DNA of 33,006 bases from CAUYXJ01 sp963577065 (GCA_963577065.1 CAUYXJ010000020.1:1-33006), one strand, 5' to 3'. Counted from the stretch's first letter, positions 6,836 to 14,455 are shown. Made by a program: numbers and translations. Notes: a model not told the origin generated them from the letters alone.

Positions 6836-7341
6836 CTCGGCCTCAGACCGAACGTGTGGATCAGCCGCCCGAAGCCGAGGTAGCTCACAACCGCCCAGCC
6901 GATCTCCACGATCTGCTCCTCCGTGTAGTGCTCGAGGAGCTCGTCGAACAGCGCCTGGTCGATGTTGTTGTGGTCGACGAAGAGGCGCTCGGCGTAGTGG
7001 AACGCAGCCTTCTCGGCCTCCCCGAAATCCTGGTCGCCCCAGGTCGCGATCTTGTCGACGGTTTCCTCTTCCAGGGTTTCACCTTCCCCTGACAGGGGAA
7101 TACGCGCGGCCTGTCAGAAGTCGCAGGCGTTCAGCTGGGCGACGCGCAGCCGCACCATCTCCTTCAGCCGGGCCGGTACCGCGCCGTCGCGGATGAGGGG
7201 CCGGTACCACTCGTTCCAGGCATCGAGCAGGCGGGCGTTGTGGCCGAAGACCCGCGCCACCACGTCGGTGCGGTGGCGGAGGTGCTCGGGGAGTTCATCG
7301 TCGCGGGCGAGGCGGAGGCGTGGCGCTGGGGGCTCGGTCAT
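6832..7341 (-). CDS. carboxymuconolactone decarboxylase/AhpD-like selenoprotein (CxxU)
   Basis: Encodes 169 residues if the in-frame TGA at 7116-7114 is read as selenocysteine 76; the true stop is TAA 6834-6832. The protein has the all-helical CMD/AhpD form: FGHNARLLDAWNEWYRPL, then LKEMVRLRVAQLNACDF, where family members continue the redox motif CxxC. Here it reads C73-D-F-U76-QAARIPL. After the TGA the frame continues open with family-like sequence (AAFHYAERLFVDHNNID, HYTEEQIVEIGWAVVSYLGFGRLIHTFGL). These proteins use the CxxC pair for peroxide or disulfide reduction; Sec would sharpen that thiol chemistry. The AhpD histidine of CxxCxxxH is not seen. A SECIS-like hairpin follows the TGA. 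It lies 9 bases after the frame-split gene at 7351-7717, probably in one operon. Annotation software would truncate it at residue 75. Confidence 0.85.
7084..7100 (-). promoter_or_regulatory. candidate bacterial SECIS hairpin
   Basis: On the minus strand, 13 bases after the TGA, TTCCCCT-GTC-AGGGGAA forms a perfect 7-bp stem with a three-base loop; if the closing T-A pair stays open the loop is TGTCA. Known bacterial SECIS elements are short stems just downstream of UGA, with a G in the first two loop positions and the loop roughly 16-37 nt from the UGA. Here the loop starts at the 21st base. SelB would bind it to deliver Sec-tRNA. The hairpin also codes for IPLSGEG, so it is translated. Confidence 0.75.
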
Positions 7342-7350
7342 GCGCGAATT

Positions 7351-7717
7351 CTAGCCGCCTCCGCCCCCTGGCGAACCTGGTGCGAAGCGCGCCTTGCGGG
7401 CCGTCAACTCCACACGCGCTCCCGCGAGCACCGCAGTGATGTCGATGTCGTCGACATCGCTCGCGAAGGCGAGCGGCCGTGGTTGGAGCCGGTAGCGCCG
7501 TCCGTCGGGTGTGCGCGTGACGTCCGTGGTTGACGAGCGTGCGCCGCAGCTCGACGTGGTCGAGCCCGCGGCCCCGCGCGCCGAGGTCGGCGAGCCAGCC
7601 GGCGAGGCGCTCCCGGTCCTGCTTCGGCCAGGCCCGCAGCCGGTTCGCGACGCAGAGCCGCACGAGAATCTCGCAGAACTCGTCCCGGCTGATCGGGAGC
7701 GGAAGTTTCGTCGCCAT
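7351..7717 (-). pseudogene. conserved small protein of unknown function, frameshifted
   Basis: ATG 7717 opens with MATKLPLPISRDEFCEILVR and continues to ELRRTLVNHG (about 65 residues). The protein-like reading then switches frame at about 7522, giving VTRTPDGRRYRLQPRPLAFA and VDDIDITAVLAGARVELTA before a Gly-rich end and TAG 7353-7351 (56 residues). One surplus base near 7522 (CACGGACGTCACG) accounts for the break, and removing it gives a 121-residue protein. There is no homopolymer here. I do not recognise the family. It sits directly upstream of the selenoprotein gene (9-base gap), so a functional link is likely. Both a real mutation and a sequence error fit. Confidence 0.55.
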
Positions 7718-7748
7718 CGACGGCCTACCGGCGGTAGGTGTGAGCCCT

Positions 7749-7783
7749 CTCTGAACTCTGAACTCTGAACTTTGGACTCTGAA
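7749..7783. repeat. heptanucleotide microsatellite
   Basis: Five consecutive 7-base units of CTCTGAA lie between the 3' end of the thiamine-diphosphate enzyme gene and the gene starting at 7717. The fourth unit is degenerate (CTTTGGA). Such arrays change length by slippage; this one is intergenic. Confidence 0.85.
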
Positions 7784-7786
7784 CTC

Positions 7787-9427
7787 CTACCCCAGATAGG
7801 CGGCGCCAGAGCGCTGGCCCTTCGGGTCCGTGAGCACGTTCACGAGGGCGATCGTGTTCGCGGCGAGCGCTTCCTGGACCGCTGGCTTGATATCCGCCGG
7901 GTCCTCCACCCGCCGCGACCAGCCGCCGACCATCTCGACGGTTTTTTCGTAGGCCACGGGCAATAACGCTGCGATCGGCGGCGAGTCGGGGGCGAACTGA
8001 CGGTCCTGGATGGAGTGACCGGCGATGCCGCCGTTGTTGGAGAGGACGATGACGATGTTCGCGCCCACGCGTGCGGCCGTCTCGACCTCCATCGCGGCCG
8101 CGCCGAAGGCGTAGTCGCCGAGGACCGCGACGACCTGCTGATCCGGCCGCGCCAGCTTCGCGCCGAGGGCGTAGGGCAAGCCCGTGCCCATGCAGCCGGT
8201 CGTGCCGGAGTTCAGCCGCAGCCGCGAGCCGAAGCTGGGCATGACCGCCCGCGCCACGCCCATGGTCAGCTCCGCGTCGACGGTGACCGTCGCGTCGCGA
8301 TCGAGGCAGTCGCGGACGTCGCTAAGTAGCCGGAAATGGTTGATCGGCACCTCGTCCGAGGCCATCGCCTCGGCCGAGGTGGCCTCGTTCTGGGAGCGCG
8401 CTTCCGCGAGCGAGGCGGCCCAGCGGCTGCCGGCCCGCAGCGTCCGCGCGTCGAGCAGGTCGTTGAGCTTGTCGACAGCGATGCCACAGTCGGCGACGAC
8501 GCCGATTTCGAGGTCGGCGCCGCTGAAGAACTCCTCCGCCACGATGTCGATCTGGGCAAGGCGCACACCCTCGGCGAAGCGCGGCTGCTGGCCAAACTGG
8601 AACACCCAATTGAAGCGGCCACCGACCATCAGGACCGCGTCCGCCCCCCCGAGGGCGGCCGAGCGCGCGGCGTTCATGAACATCGGATGGTCGTCGGGGA
8701 TCGTGCCCCGCCCCATCGGCGAAGCGACGAAGGGGATGCCTCTGGTCACGAGCCGCTCGAGGGGGAAGGCGGCGTCGGCCCAGCCCGCACCCTTGCCCAT
8801 GATCACGAGCGGGCGCTCCGCCTCGGCGAGCATGTCCGCGACGGCCTCGAGCGCGACCGGCGACGGGTAGGCGCGCGAGATCTCGGGGTCGCTCATGCGC
8901 CAGCGCACATCGTCCTCCTCGAAGGGGGTGCGGATGAGCTCGGCGGGAAAGTCGAGGTAGACCGCGCCGGGGCGCCCGCTGACGGCGCGGCCGAGGGCGA
9001 GGTGCACGTACTCGGCGATCCGCGCCTGGCTATCGACCTGCGTCGCCCACTTGCAGGCGGGCGCGGCGAAGGCGACCTGGTCGGCTTCCTGGAAGGCGCC
9101 CAGCCCGCGCTGGTTCCCGGCCGAGGAGCCGCCCAGCACCACCAGCGGCATCGCGCTCTCCGTCGCGACGTACATGGGCGTGACGGCGTTCGTGAGCGCC
9201 GGCCCGGAGCCGACGACGAGGACGCCGGGCTTGCCCCGCGCCCAGCCCCAGGCCGAGGCGGCGAAGCCGGCCGAGACCTCGTGGCGGCAGTTCACGACCG
9301 TGATGCCTTCGCGCTCCATCGCCGCCATGGTCTCGATCATCGGTCCGGCGACGACGCCGAAGGCCGTGTCGATGTCGGCCGCCTTGAGCTGCCGCGCGAT
9401 GATCTGTCCGCCGTTCATTTCCGCCAT
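7787..9427 (-). CDS. thiamine-diphosphate-dependent enzyme, acetolactate synthase/oxalyl-CoA decarboxylase superfamily
   Basis: Encodes 546 residues from ATG 9427, with AAGGGGG five to six bases upstream; the TTG start at 9454 is less likely. The Pyr domain (1 to about 170) holds the cofactor-activating Glu50 in CRHEVSAGFAA. A central domain spans about 190-330. The PP domain carries GDYAFGAAAMEVE...VIVLSNNGG (about 435-463), the GDx-to-NN motif that binds Mg and thiamine diphosphate. Length and layout fit acetolactate synthase large subunit, 2-hydroxyacyl-CoA lyase and oxalyl-CoA decarboxylase. No small regulatory subunit or other branched-chain gene is nearby, so biosynthetic AHAS is unlikely, and a lyase or decarboxylase role is more probable. 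The substrate cannot be settled from sequence. Confidence 0.85.
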   Translation of the reverse strand: MAEMNGGQIIARQLKAADIDTAFGVVAGPMIETMAAMEREGITVVNCRHEVSAGFAASAWGWARGKPGVLVVGSGPALTNAVTPMYVATESAMPLVVLGGSSAGNQRGLGAFQEADQVAFAAPACKWATQVDSQARIAEYVHLALGRAVSGRPGAVYLDFPAELIRTPFEEDDVRWRMSDPEISRAYPSPVALEAVADMLAEAERPLVIMGKGAGWADAAFPLERLVTRGIPFVASPMGRGTIPDDHPMFMNAARSAALGGADAVLMVGGRFNWVFQFGQQPRFAEGVRLAQIDIVAEEFFSGADLEIGVVADCGIAVDKLNDLLDARTLRAGSRWAASLAEARSQNEATSAEAMASDEVPINHFRLLSDVRDCLDRDATVTVDAELTMGVARAVMPSFGSRLRLNSGTTGCMGTGLPYALGAKLARPDQQVVAVLGDYAFGAAAMEVETAARVGANIVIVLSNNGGIAGHSIQDRQFAPDSPPIAALLPVAYEKTVEMVGGWSRRVEDPADIKPAVQEALAANTIALVNVLTDPKGQRSGAAYLG

Positions 9428-9490
9428 GAGGTCCCCCTTGGTGTGAGGGCGCAATCGTACGCGGGCGGAGGTTTGGGGGTGCGCTGGATC

Positions 9491-10270
9491 CTAGGAGGCA
9501 GGGTCCGGAGGGCGAGCCGAGGTGTCAGCGTACTTGGCGGCGGCGTCCCGAATTTTCTCCCAGAACTCTGCTGACCCCGCGTGGGACTCCCGCGAGTCGG
9601 TGACTGCGGTCTGTGCGAACTGGGCGGCTGTCGTGTACTTCCCTGCAATCAGATTGCCAAGGGAATCAGCGCGGACCACGAAGGCGACCTTGTCGATCAC
9701 CTCTCGCTCAGTGAGATCGGCGTCGATCGTGAGTGACTCTTGGATAGTGATTTTGAGGTGAGGATCGTCTGAGAAGTTGACGACTGCACCGAATCGCCCC
9801 AGCTCAAGAGCAATGTCGTAGAGCATCTGGAACCACAGCTGATCGGAGAGGCTACTCCGTGCCGAACCGTCGCTATCGGACCGCTCTGTGGCAATCGAGA
9901 GCGTCGACTGACCAGTCTCCCTCCATAGGTAGATCATTTTGTCCGCTAAGGTTGCGACGACAACGAACGAGTAATCGGGACTGGGCTTCGTGGCGGCCGC
10001 CAGCCCATACCCGGCCTCTCGCAGCCACCTTGCGAGCGCAGCCTCCAGCTCGTGATCGCTGAGCGTCCGACGACGATAAGGTGAACGGACCCACTCCCAC
10101 AGGGCAACAACCAACAAGACGAGAACGACAGTGCCCAAGGTCGTCAGGAGGACTGCCCACGGCGCTAGATCGTCGATCAGCGCGAGGGCTGCGCCTCCGG
10201 CTGGGAGCGTCAGGGCTATCAGAATCTCGACCGCGAGCTCTCTGCGGGCGGGCCTGATCCAGGGGTTCAT
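9491..10270 (-). CDS. two-span membrane protein with cytoplasmic domain, unknown
   Basis: Encodes 259 residues from ATG 10270. The frame is open upstream to 10609, but that extension has no family-like sequence. Two adjacent hydrophobic helices cover about residues 13-57 (VEILIALTLPAGGAALALI and WAVLLTTLGTVVLVLLVVAL). About 200 soluble residues follow, including YRRRTLSDHELEAALARWLREAGYG and an alternating beta/alpha region with SFVVVATLADKMIYLW. The topology suggests a membrane-anchored cytoplasmic domain. I do not recognise the family, and no clear Shine-Dalgarno site precedes the start. G+C and codon use look milder than the neighbours, which with the NYN-like fragment upstream hints at acquired DNA. 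Confidence 0.55.
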   Translation of the reverse strand: MNPWIRPARRELAVEILIALTLPAGGAALALIDDLAPWAVLLTTLGTVVLVLLVVALWEWVRSPYRRRTLSDHELEAALARWLREAGYGLAAATKPSPDYSFVVVATLADKMIYLWRETGQSTLSIATERSDSDGSARSSLSDQLWFQMLYDIALELGRFGAVVNFSDDPHLKITIQESLTIDADLTEREVIDKVAFVVRADSLGNLIAGKYTTAAQFAQTAVTDSRESHAGSAEFWEKIRDAAAKYADTSARPPDPAS

Positions 10271-10497
10271 CGCGTGAGTGTACAGGTCGGATGTGACGGT
10301 TTCGTTGCCAGAGGCCGGCATCGCGAACACAACTGCTGGATCGACACGGCTGCCGTCGAGGGGGCAGGCCTCGCGTGCTCCGAGCAGGACGAATCCCCAG
10401 CTCTTCTTCAGCAGCGGCGCCGCCGCCGAGGGCAATCCGAAGAGGTTCAGCTCCGCGGCAAGAGCCCTCACGAGCCTGCTTAGCGTCGCAGATGGCC

Positions 10498-10574
10498 CTG
10501 GGGTCCAAGAAGCAGTCCCGTGCGCCCTTGTAGACATTCTGAGCGTCGATGTAGAGGACGACTCGTTCGGCCAT
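10498..10574 (-). pseudogene. N-terminal fragment of an NYN-domain (LabA/DUF88-like) protein
   Basis: ATG 10574 encodes MAERVVLYIDAQNVYKGARD and about five further residues that look like the first strand and helix of an NYN ribonuclease-like domain, with the metal-binding Asp and Asn in YIDAQN. After about residue 28 no reading frame continues the domain. The remaining acidic motifs are absent, so this looks like a truncated remnant. The frame itself stays open but is Arg/Ser-rich noise that runs antisense-like into the membrane-protein gene. Confidence 0.4.
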
Positions 10575-10810
10575 TGGGTCAAAGAATAACCCCGCCAGTT
10601 CGCAACCAAGGGTCGCGGACGGCGGGGAACATTTGCCCAAAGGGCAACCTAACTATCGATACGGCTCGGGGACCCTGTCAAGCGGCGGAACGCGCAGTTA
10701 GCTCGGGTGCGACCAGGCGACGGGGATCATTGTGTTCATCGAAGCGCCGCATCTCGCGGTTCGCATTGCGATCCAACCGAGCGCTGGCTTTAGGACCCGC
10801 CACGTCCACG
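10575..10810. other. intergenic stretch, no gene seen
   Basis: With the degraded segment 10271-10497, this makes about 540 bases without an intact gene. A perfect hairpin TTGCCC-AAA-GGGCAA lies at 10633-10647 without an adjoining T tract. A short minus-strand frame ending at 10678 has no recognisable product. The 3' end of the SufR-like gene is at 10811. Confidence 0.5.
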
Positions 10811-11461
10811 CTACCGCTCCCTGATGCGATAGACGCAGCGGGCGCCGCCGCTGAGGAGGTGCTCTTCGCGCACCACCTCGGCGTCTTCGCCGAGGGCGTC
10901 CTGGAAGAGGTCCAGCTCACCCCGGCAGAAGCCCTGACAGGCCTTGGCCGCGTCGCAGATGGGGCAGTGGTGTTCGATCAGCAGCAGCGAGCCGTCGTCC
11001 TCGGTCGTGACCTCGGCGATGTACCCCTCGCGGGTTCGTTGGGCGGCGAGCTGCTGCGCTCGCTCGGCGAGGGGCGCTTCCGGCCGCAGGATCGTCTTGA
11101 GCTGCTCGCGCTGCCGCGCCGTGCGCGCGTCGATCACGCGATCGAGCGCATCCTCGCCGAGGACGCCACGGATGCTCGCGATCAGTTCGACCGTGAGGTC
11201 GTCGTGGCGGTCCGGGAACAGGCTGTCGGCGAGCGTAGTCAAACGCCAGAGCGTCGGCGGGCGACCGCGTCCGGCGGCGGGCCCGGCCTGCTCTTCGACG
11301 AAGCCCTGTTCGGCGAGCGCGCGCAAATGTTGGCGGGCGGCCACGTCCGTGACGCCCAGCGCCTCGGCTACCGCGTTCGTGCCTGTTGGAGCTGAGCGCT
11401 TGAGATAGGCGATGACGCGGCGCTTCGCATCGCTCAGACTTGGTTCGTCCACAATGTCCAC
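10811..11461 (-). CDS. SufR-like winged-helix regulator with C-terminal cysteine cluster
   Basis: I chose GTG 11461 (VDIVDEPSLSDAKRR); GTG 11452 and GTG 11488 are alternatives, and 11488 would reach the opposite promoter. The N-terminal winged helix-turn-helix reads AKRRVIAYLKRSAPTGTNAVAEALGVTDVAARQHLRALAEQGFV, followed by the wing GRGRPPTLWRLT. The C-terminal region holds HHCPICDAAKACQGFCRGE, a C-x2-C-x5-C-x3-C cluster like those by which SufR-type repressors bind an iron-sulfur cluster. It is divergent from the Rieske gene, with a palindrome at the predicted start of that transcript. It probably senses Fe-S or redox state and represses the Rieske gene and possibly itself. The ligand assignment is inferred. 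Confidence 0.8.
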   Translation of the reverse strand: MDIVDEPSLSDAKRRVIAYLKRSAPTGTNAVAEALGVTDVAARQHLRALAEQGFVEEQAGPAAGRGRPPTLWRLTTLADSLFPDRHDDLTVELIASIRGVLGEDALDRVIDARTARQREQLKTILRPEAPLAERAQQLAAQRTREGYIAEVTTEDDGSLLLIEHHCPICDAAKACQGFCRGELDLFQDALGEDAEVVREEHLLSGGARCVYRIRER

Positions 11462-11489
11462 GCTACCAGCGAATAAACGAAGGCGCACC

Positions 11490-11517
11490 TTGACAAAAGA
11501 GCGTACCCACGAATACT
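11490..11517 (+). promoter_or_regulatory. sigma-70-type promoter of the Rieske gene
   Basis: A perfect TTGACA (11490-11495) is followed after 16 bases by AATACT (11512-11517), which matches TATAAT at four of six positions. Transcription would start near 11524, 35 bases before the ATG at 11559, which has GGAGG at 11544-11548. Confidence 0.6.
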
Positions 11518-11533
11518 AGAAGTGATCGCTTCT
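11518..11533. promoter_or_regulatory. candidate operator palindrome for the SufR-like regulator
   Basis: AGAAGTGATCGCTTCT pairs at seven of eight positions around its centre and sits on the predicted transcription start of the Rieske gene, directly after the -10 box. A repressor bound here would block initiation. The divergently encoded winged-helix protein is the obvious candidate to bind it, which is an inference from position. Confidence 0.55.
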
Positions 11534-11558
11534 GAATACCCCCCCCGGAGGCTCCCCC

Positions 11559-13286
11559 ATGACCACCGCCACATCCCCCCTCGTCCGCGTCGGCACCCTC
11601 GAGGAGATCGAAACGGACGGCATGAAAGTCGTCGCCGCGGAGGGGCGCACCATCCTCGTCGTCCACGACGAGGGCCGCCTCTACGCGCTCGACAATCGTT
11701 GTCCCCACATGGGCTTCCCCCTGCGCCGCGGCACCGTCCGCGACGGCATCCTCACCTGCCACTGGCACCACGCGAAGTTCGACCTCTCCGGCGGCTGTAC
11801 GCTCGATCCCTTCGCCGACGACGTGCCTTCGTTCCACGTGGAGACGCGTGACGGCGAGGTCTTCGTCGACCCGCACCCGATCGAGGACGATCGCCGCGCC
11901 CACTGGGAGGGGAAGCTGCGCGAGGGCCTCGAGCAGGAGATCTCGCTGGTGCTTGCGAAGAGCGTGATCGGCCTGCACGAACTCGACGCGACGGGCCAGA
12001 TTCTGCGCGAAGCCGCCCTCTTCGGGGTGCGCAACCGTGCGAGCGGCTGGAGCACGGGGCTCTCGATCCTCACAGCGATGGCGAACGTCCTCCCCGAGCT
12101 GGACGAGGCGGATCGCCCGCTGGCCGTCTTCCATGGGGCCGTCCATGTCGCCCGCTCGACCGCGAACCAGCCCCCGAACTTCGACCTGGGACCGCTCGAT
12201 ACGGAGGTGAGCGAGCCGGAGCGCTACGTCGACTGGTTCCGCCGCTTCGTGGAGACGCGCTCGGCGCAGGCGGCGGAGCGCACGCTGCGCACGGCCATCC
12301 ACCTCGGCCTCCCCCGCGCCGCCATCTCCGACATGGTCTTCGCCGCCTGCACCGACCATCTCTTCCTCGACACCGGCCACACGCTCGACTTCGCGAACAA
12401 GGCGTTCGAGTTGGTCGACCACACCGGCTGGGAGCACGCCGAGGAGATCCTGCCTTCGGTCGTGCCCAACCTGACGGGCGCGCGCCGCATGGAAGAGAGC
12501 TCGAGCTGGCGCCACCCGGTCGACTTGGCCACACTCCTGGCCGACGTCCACGCCCAGCTCGACGCCGCCATCGCCGAAGGTGGCGGGCGCCTGCGCGACT
12601 GGCAGGGCCATCGCGAGCTGGCGGAGACTATCCTGGACGGCGAGCCCGCCGAGACCCTCGCGCAGATGCTCGCACTCGTGCGCGACGGCGTGCCCCTCGA
12701 AGAGCTCTCGGCGGCCGTCGCCTACGCCGCTGCGCGGCGGGCCCTGCACTTCCACACCTCGAACGAGTTCGGCGACTGGGACACCGTGCACCACACCTTC
12801 ACCTATGCGAACGCGGTCGACCAGGCGCTGCGGCGTGCGCCCTCGAACCTGCTCGCCCGCGGCATCTTCGACGGCGCGATGTCGGTCTACCTGGAGCGCT
12901 TCCTCAACGTGCCGAAGCAGCCCCAGCCGGAGCCCTCGGGCGACCCCGTCGTCCCTGACGCCCTCCTCCCTGCGTTTGATGTGCAGGGGCAGGTCGACGA
13001 GACGGCGCAGCTCCTCGCAGACGCGATCGCCGGCGGGCGGCGCGAGGAGACGGTGCGAACGCTAGGCGAGGCGCTTCTGCGCGAGGACTCGGGCTTCCAC
13101 CAGTTCCAGATCTACGAGGCGGGCCTACGCCAGTACCGCCACTTCGCCGGGCGCCCCGAGGGCGACCACATCCTCATGGGCGTGGCGCGCTTCCTCACCG
13201 CCCATTCGCCAACCGTCCGCTCGCGCCTGCAGACGTTCGACATCGCCGCACGCCTGCACCGGGGCGAGGCGCTCCACGGGGATTGA
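11559..13286 (+). CDS. Rieske [2Fe-2S] domain fused to a large uncharacterised helical domain
   Basis: Encodes 575 residues. Residues 1-105 form a Rieske domain with cluster ligands Cys48 and His50 (CPHMGF) and Cys67 and His70 (CHWHH), then FDLSGGCTLDP. The remaining 470 residues are mostly helical with many His and Trp (NFDLGPLDTEV, AACTDHLFLDTGH, EFGDWDTVHHTFTYANAVDQ, SGFHQFQIYEAGLRQY). This part is not the usual ring-hydroxylase catalytic domain: I see no clear 2-His-1-carboxylate DxxHxxxxH. It may be a distinct oxidoreductase partner or resemble questin-oxidase-type proteins, but I cannot confirm that. There is no signal peptide, so the protein is cytoplasmic. Divergence from an Fe-S-sensing type regulator fits an iron-sulfur enzyme. 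Confidence 0.8.
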   Translation: MTTATSPLVRVGTLEEIETDGMKVVAAEGRTILVVHDEGRLYALDNRCPHMGFPLRRGTVRDGILTCHWHHAKFDLSGGCTLDPFADDVPSFHVETRDGEVFVDPHPIEDDRRAHWEGKLREGLEQEISLVLAKSVIGLHELDATGQILREAALFGVRNRASGWSTGLSILTAMANVLPELDEADRPLAVFHGAVHVARSTANQPPNFDLGPLDTEVSEPERYVDWFRRFVETRSAQAAERTLRTAIHLGLPRAAISDMVFAACTDHLFLDTGHTLDFANKAFELVDHTGWEHAEEILPSVVPNLTGARRMEESSSWRHPVDLATLLADVHAQLDAAIAEGGGRLRDWQGHRELAETILDGEPAETLAQMLALVRDGVPLEELSAAVAYAAARRALHFHTSNEFGDWDTVHHTFTYANAVDQALRRAPSNLLARGIFDGAMSVYLERFLNVPKQPQPEPSGDPVVPDALLPAFDVQGQVDETAQLLADAIAGGRREETVRTLGEALLREDSGFHQFQIYEAGLRQYRHFAGRPEGDHILMGVARFLTAHSPTVRSRLQTFDIAARLHRGEALHGD

Positions 13287-13478
13287 TTTTCGAGCCAGAT
13301 GGCGTTTTTCTTGCACTAGATGGCGCGGCTGGCGGGTGCTCCCGAGCTCAGCAACGTTTGGCTCGCAATCGGTTCGGCCTTGCGGTCGCATCGTGGTGCG
13401 GATGCTCGTGCCGCCGTCCCGGCGCTTCGGGATCGTTGCGCCAGCGGCCCGTCGCTAGGATGGCGGCGAAGGTGCGTT

Positions 13479-14093
13479 ATGGCTTCGGATCACACCCTCT
13501 ACGCGCGTGTGCGGCTCGCGAGCACAGCGTTCGGCTGGCTCGCGCTCCTCATGCTCGCCACCGGCGTCGGTGGGATCGTCTGGCTGGAGCTTGAGGTCCG
13601 CCTCATCTTCAGCCAGTCAGACGCCTCGGTCGCGGCCTTGTTCTACGTGGTCGCTGGTCTCGGGCTGGGACTGGGAGTTGCGCTAGCCGCCGCCGTCATG
13701 GGCGCGACTGCGCTCGGCATGCGCGTGGCCGCTGACTACGGCGAAACGCATCTGAAGCGTATCGCCGCCCTCACCCGGGGGGTCGCAATAGTGGCCTCTG
13801 AAGAGCGGACCGCGATCCGGGCCAGGTTTGTGAGCGCGGCGCTGGGCTGCCTCGCAATCGTGGTCCTGCTCGTGGGCGCTGGCGGCTCGGCCTGGATTGT
13901 GTGGGATGGCGTCGAGCACGGCCTGGCCCCGGACTTCGTCCGGCAGTCCGTGCTAGCGATCCTGGCGACGACGTTCGCAGCGGCGGCCATCCTCGGGGGC
14001 CTCGCGATCGCGATCGCGATCGGCTCCGAATACGCAGAAGCGCATCTTGACCGGCTGGCGGAGCTAACGGGGGATTCGGGGGAAGAAGGCTAG
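13479..14093 (+). CDS. four-span membrane protein, unknown
   Basis: Encodes 204 residues from ATG 13479 with GAAGG upstream; the open frame back to 13320 has no protein-like sequence. Four hydrophobic segments lie at about residues 15-35, 48-72, 115-140 and 155-180. The two halves are alike: each pair of helices ends with a similar amphipathic helix (VAADYGETHLKRIAALTRG and IGSEYAEAHLDRLAELTGD), indicating an internal duplication. No transport or enzymatic motif is seen. It ends five bases from the convergent gene at 14099. The preceding gap 13287-13478 holds nothing I can name. Confidence 0.65.
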   Translation: MASDHTLYARVRLASTAFGWLALLMLATGVGGIVWLELEVRLIFSQSDASVAALFYVVAGLGLGLGVALAAAVMGATALGMRVAADYGETHLKRIAALTRGVAIVASEERTAIRARFVSAALGCLAIVVLLVGAGGSAWIVWDGVEHGLAPDFVRQSVLAILATTFAAAAILGGLAIAIAIGSEYAEAHLDRLAELTGDSGEEG

Positions 14094-14098
14094 GGCGG

Positions 14099-14419
14099 CT
14101 ATTCGGCACCCATGCCGAAGGCCGCAAGCGCGACGCCGAGCACGGTGAGGACGATCATCAGGGCGACGCCGATCACGATCCACTCGTTATCGCTGTCGGT
14201 GTTCCGTTCGGCGAACTGCTGTTCCTCACCCTCCTGAGCCGCAGGGCGGGGATCGGTGGGATCGAGCGGGGCCTCCGCGGCCGCGGGCGGTGCGGAGGGT
14301 GGCGACGTCGCGGGCGCCTGTCCGGCCAATGCGGGTGCCGCGCTCGTTAACGCGAGTGGCGTGGCGATGGCGAGGAGCACCACCGCCGAAAGCGAAAGAA
14401 GGAACAGTCGTGCGATCAC
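14099..14419 (-). CDS. small exported protein with C-terminal membrane anchor
   Basis: Encodes 106 residues. There is an N-terminal signal sequence (MIARLFLLSLSAVVLLAIA...ALAGQA), an Ala/Pro/Glu-rich linker of about 45 residues, and a C-terminal membrane helix (EWIVIGVALMIVLTVLGVALAAFG). The layout is that of a small bitopic surface protein. No family is recognised. It may be co-transcribed with the gene at 14456-15259 (36-base gap). Confidence 0.6.
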   Translation of the reverse strand: MIARLFLLSLSAVVLLAIATPLALTSAAPALAGQAPATSPPSAPPAAAEAPLDPTDPRPAAQEGEEQQFAERNTDSDNEWIVIGVALMIVLTVLGVALAAFGMGAE

Positions 14420-14455
14420 AGCGCGCTCGAAGGTACGGTCAGCGGAGGGTTAGGG

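Noticed and set aside
7114..7116. TGA as an ordinary stop giving a 75-residue protein
   Set aside because: The reading frame beyond it keeps family-like CMD sequence to a natural stop, and the TGA sits at a redox Cys position with a hairpin after it.
8336..9574. 412-codon plus-strand open frame
   Set aside because: Antisense to the thiamine-diphosphate enzyme, whose motifs are clear on the other strand.
11463..12794. 443-codon minus-strand open frame
   Set aside because: Antisense to the Rieske gene, which has its own promoter, ribosome site and cluster ligands.
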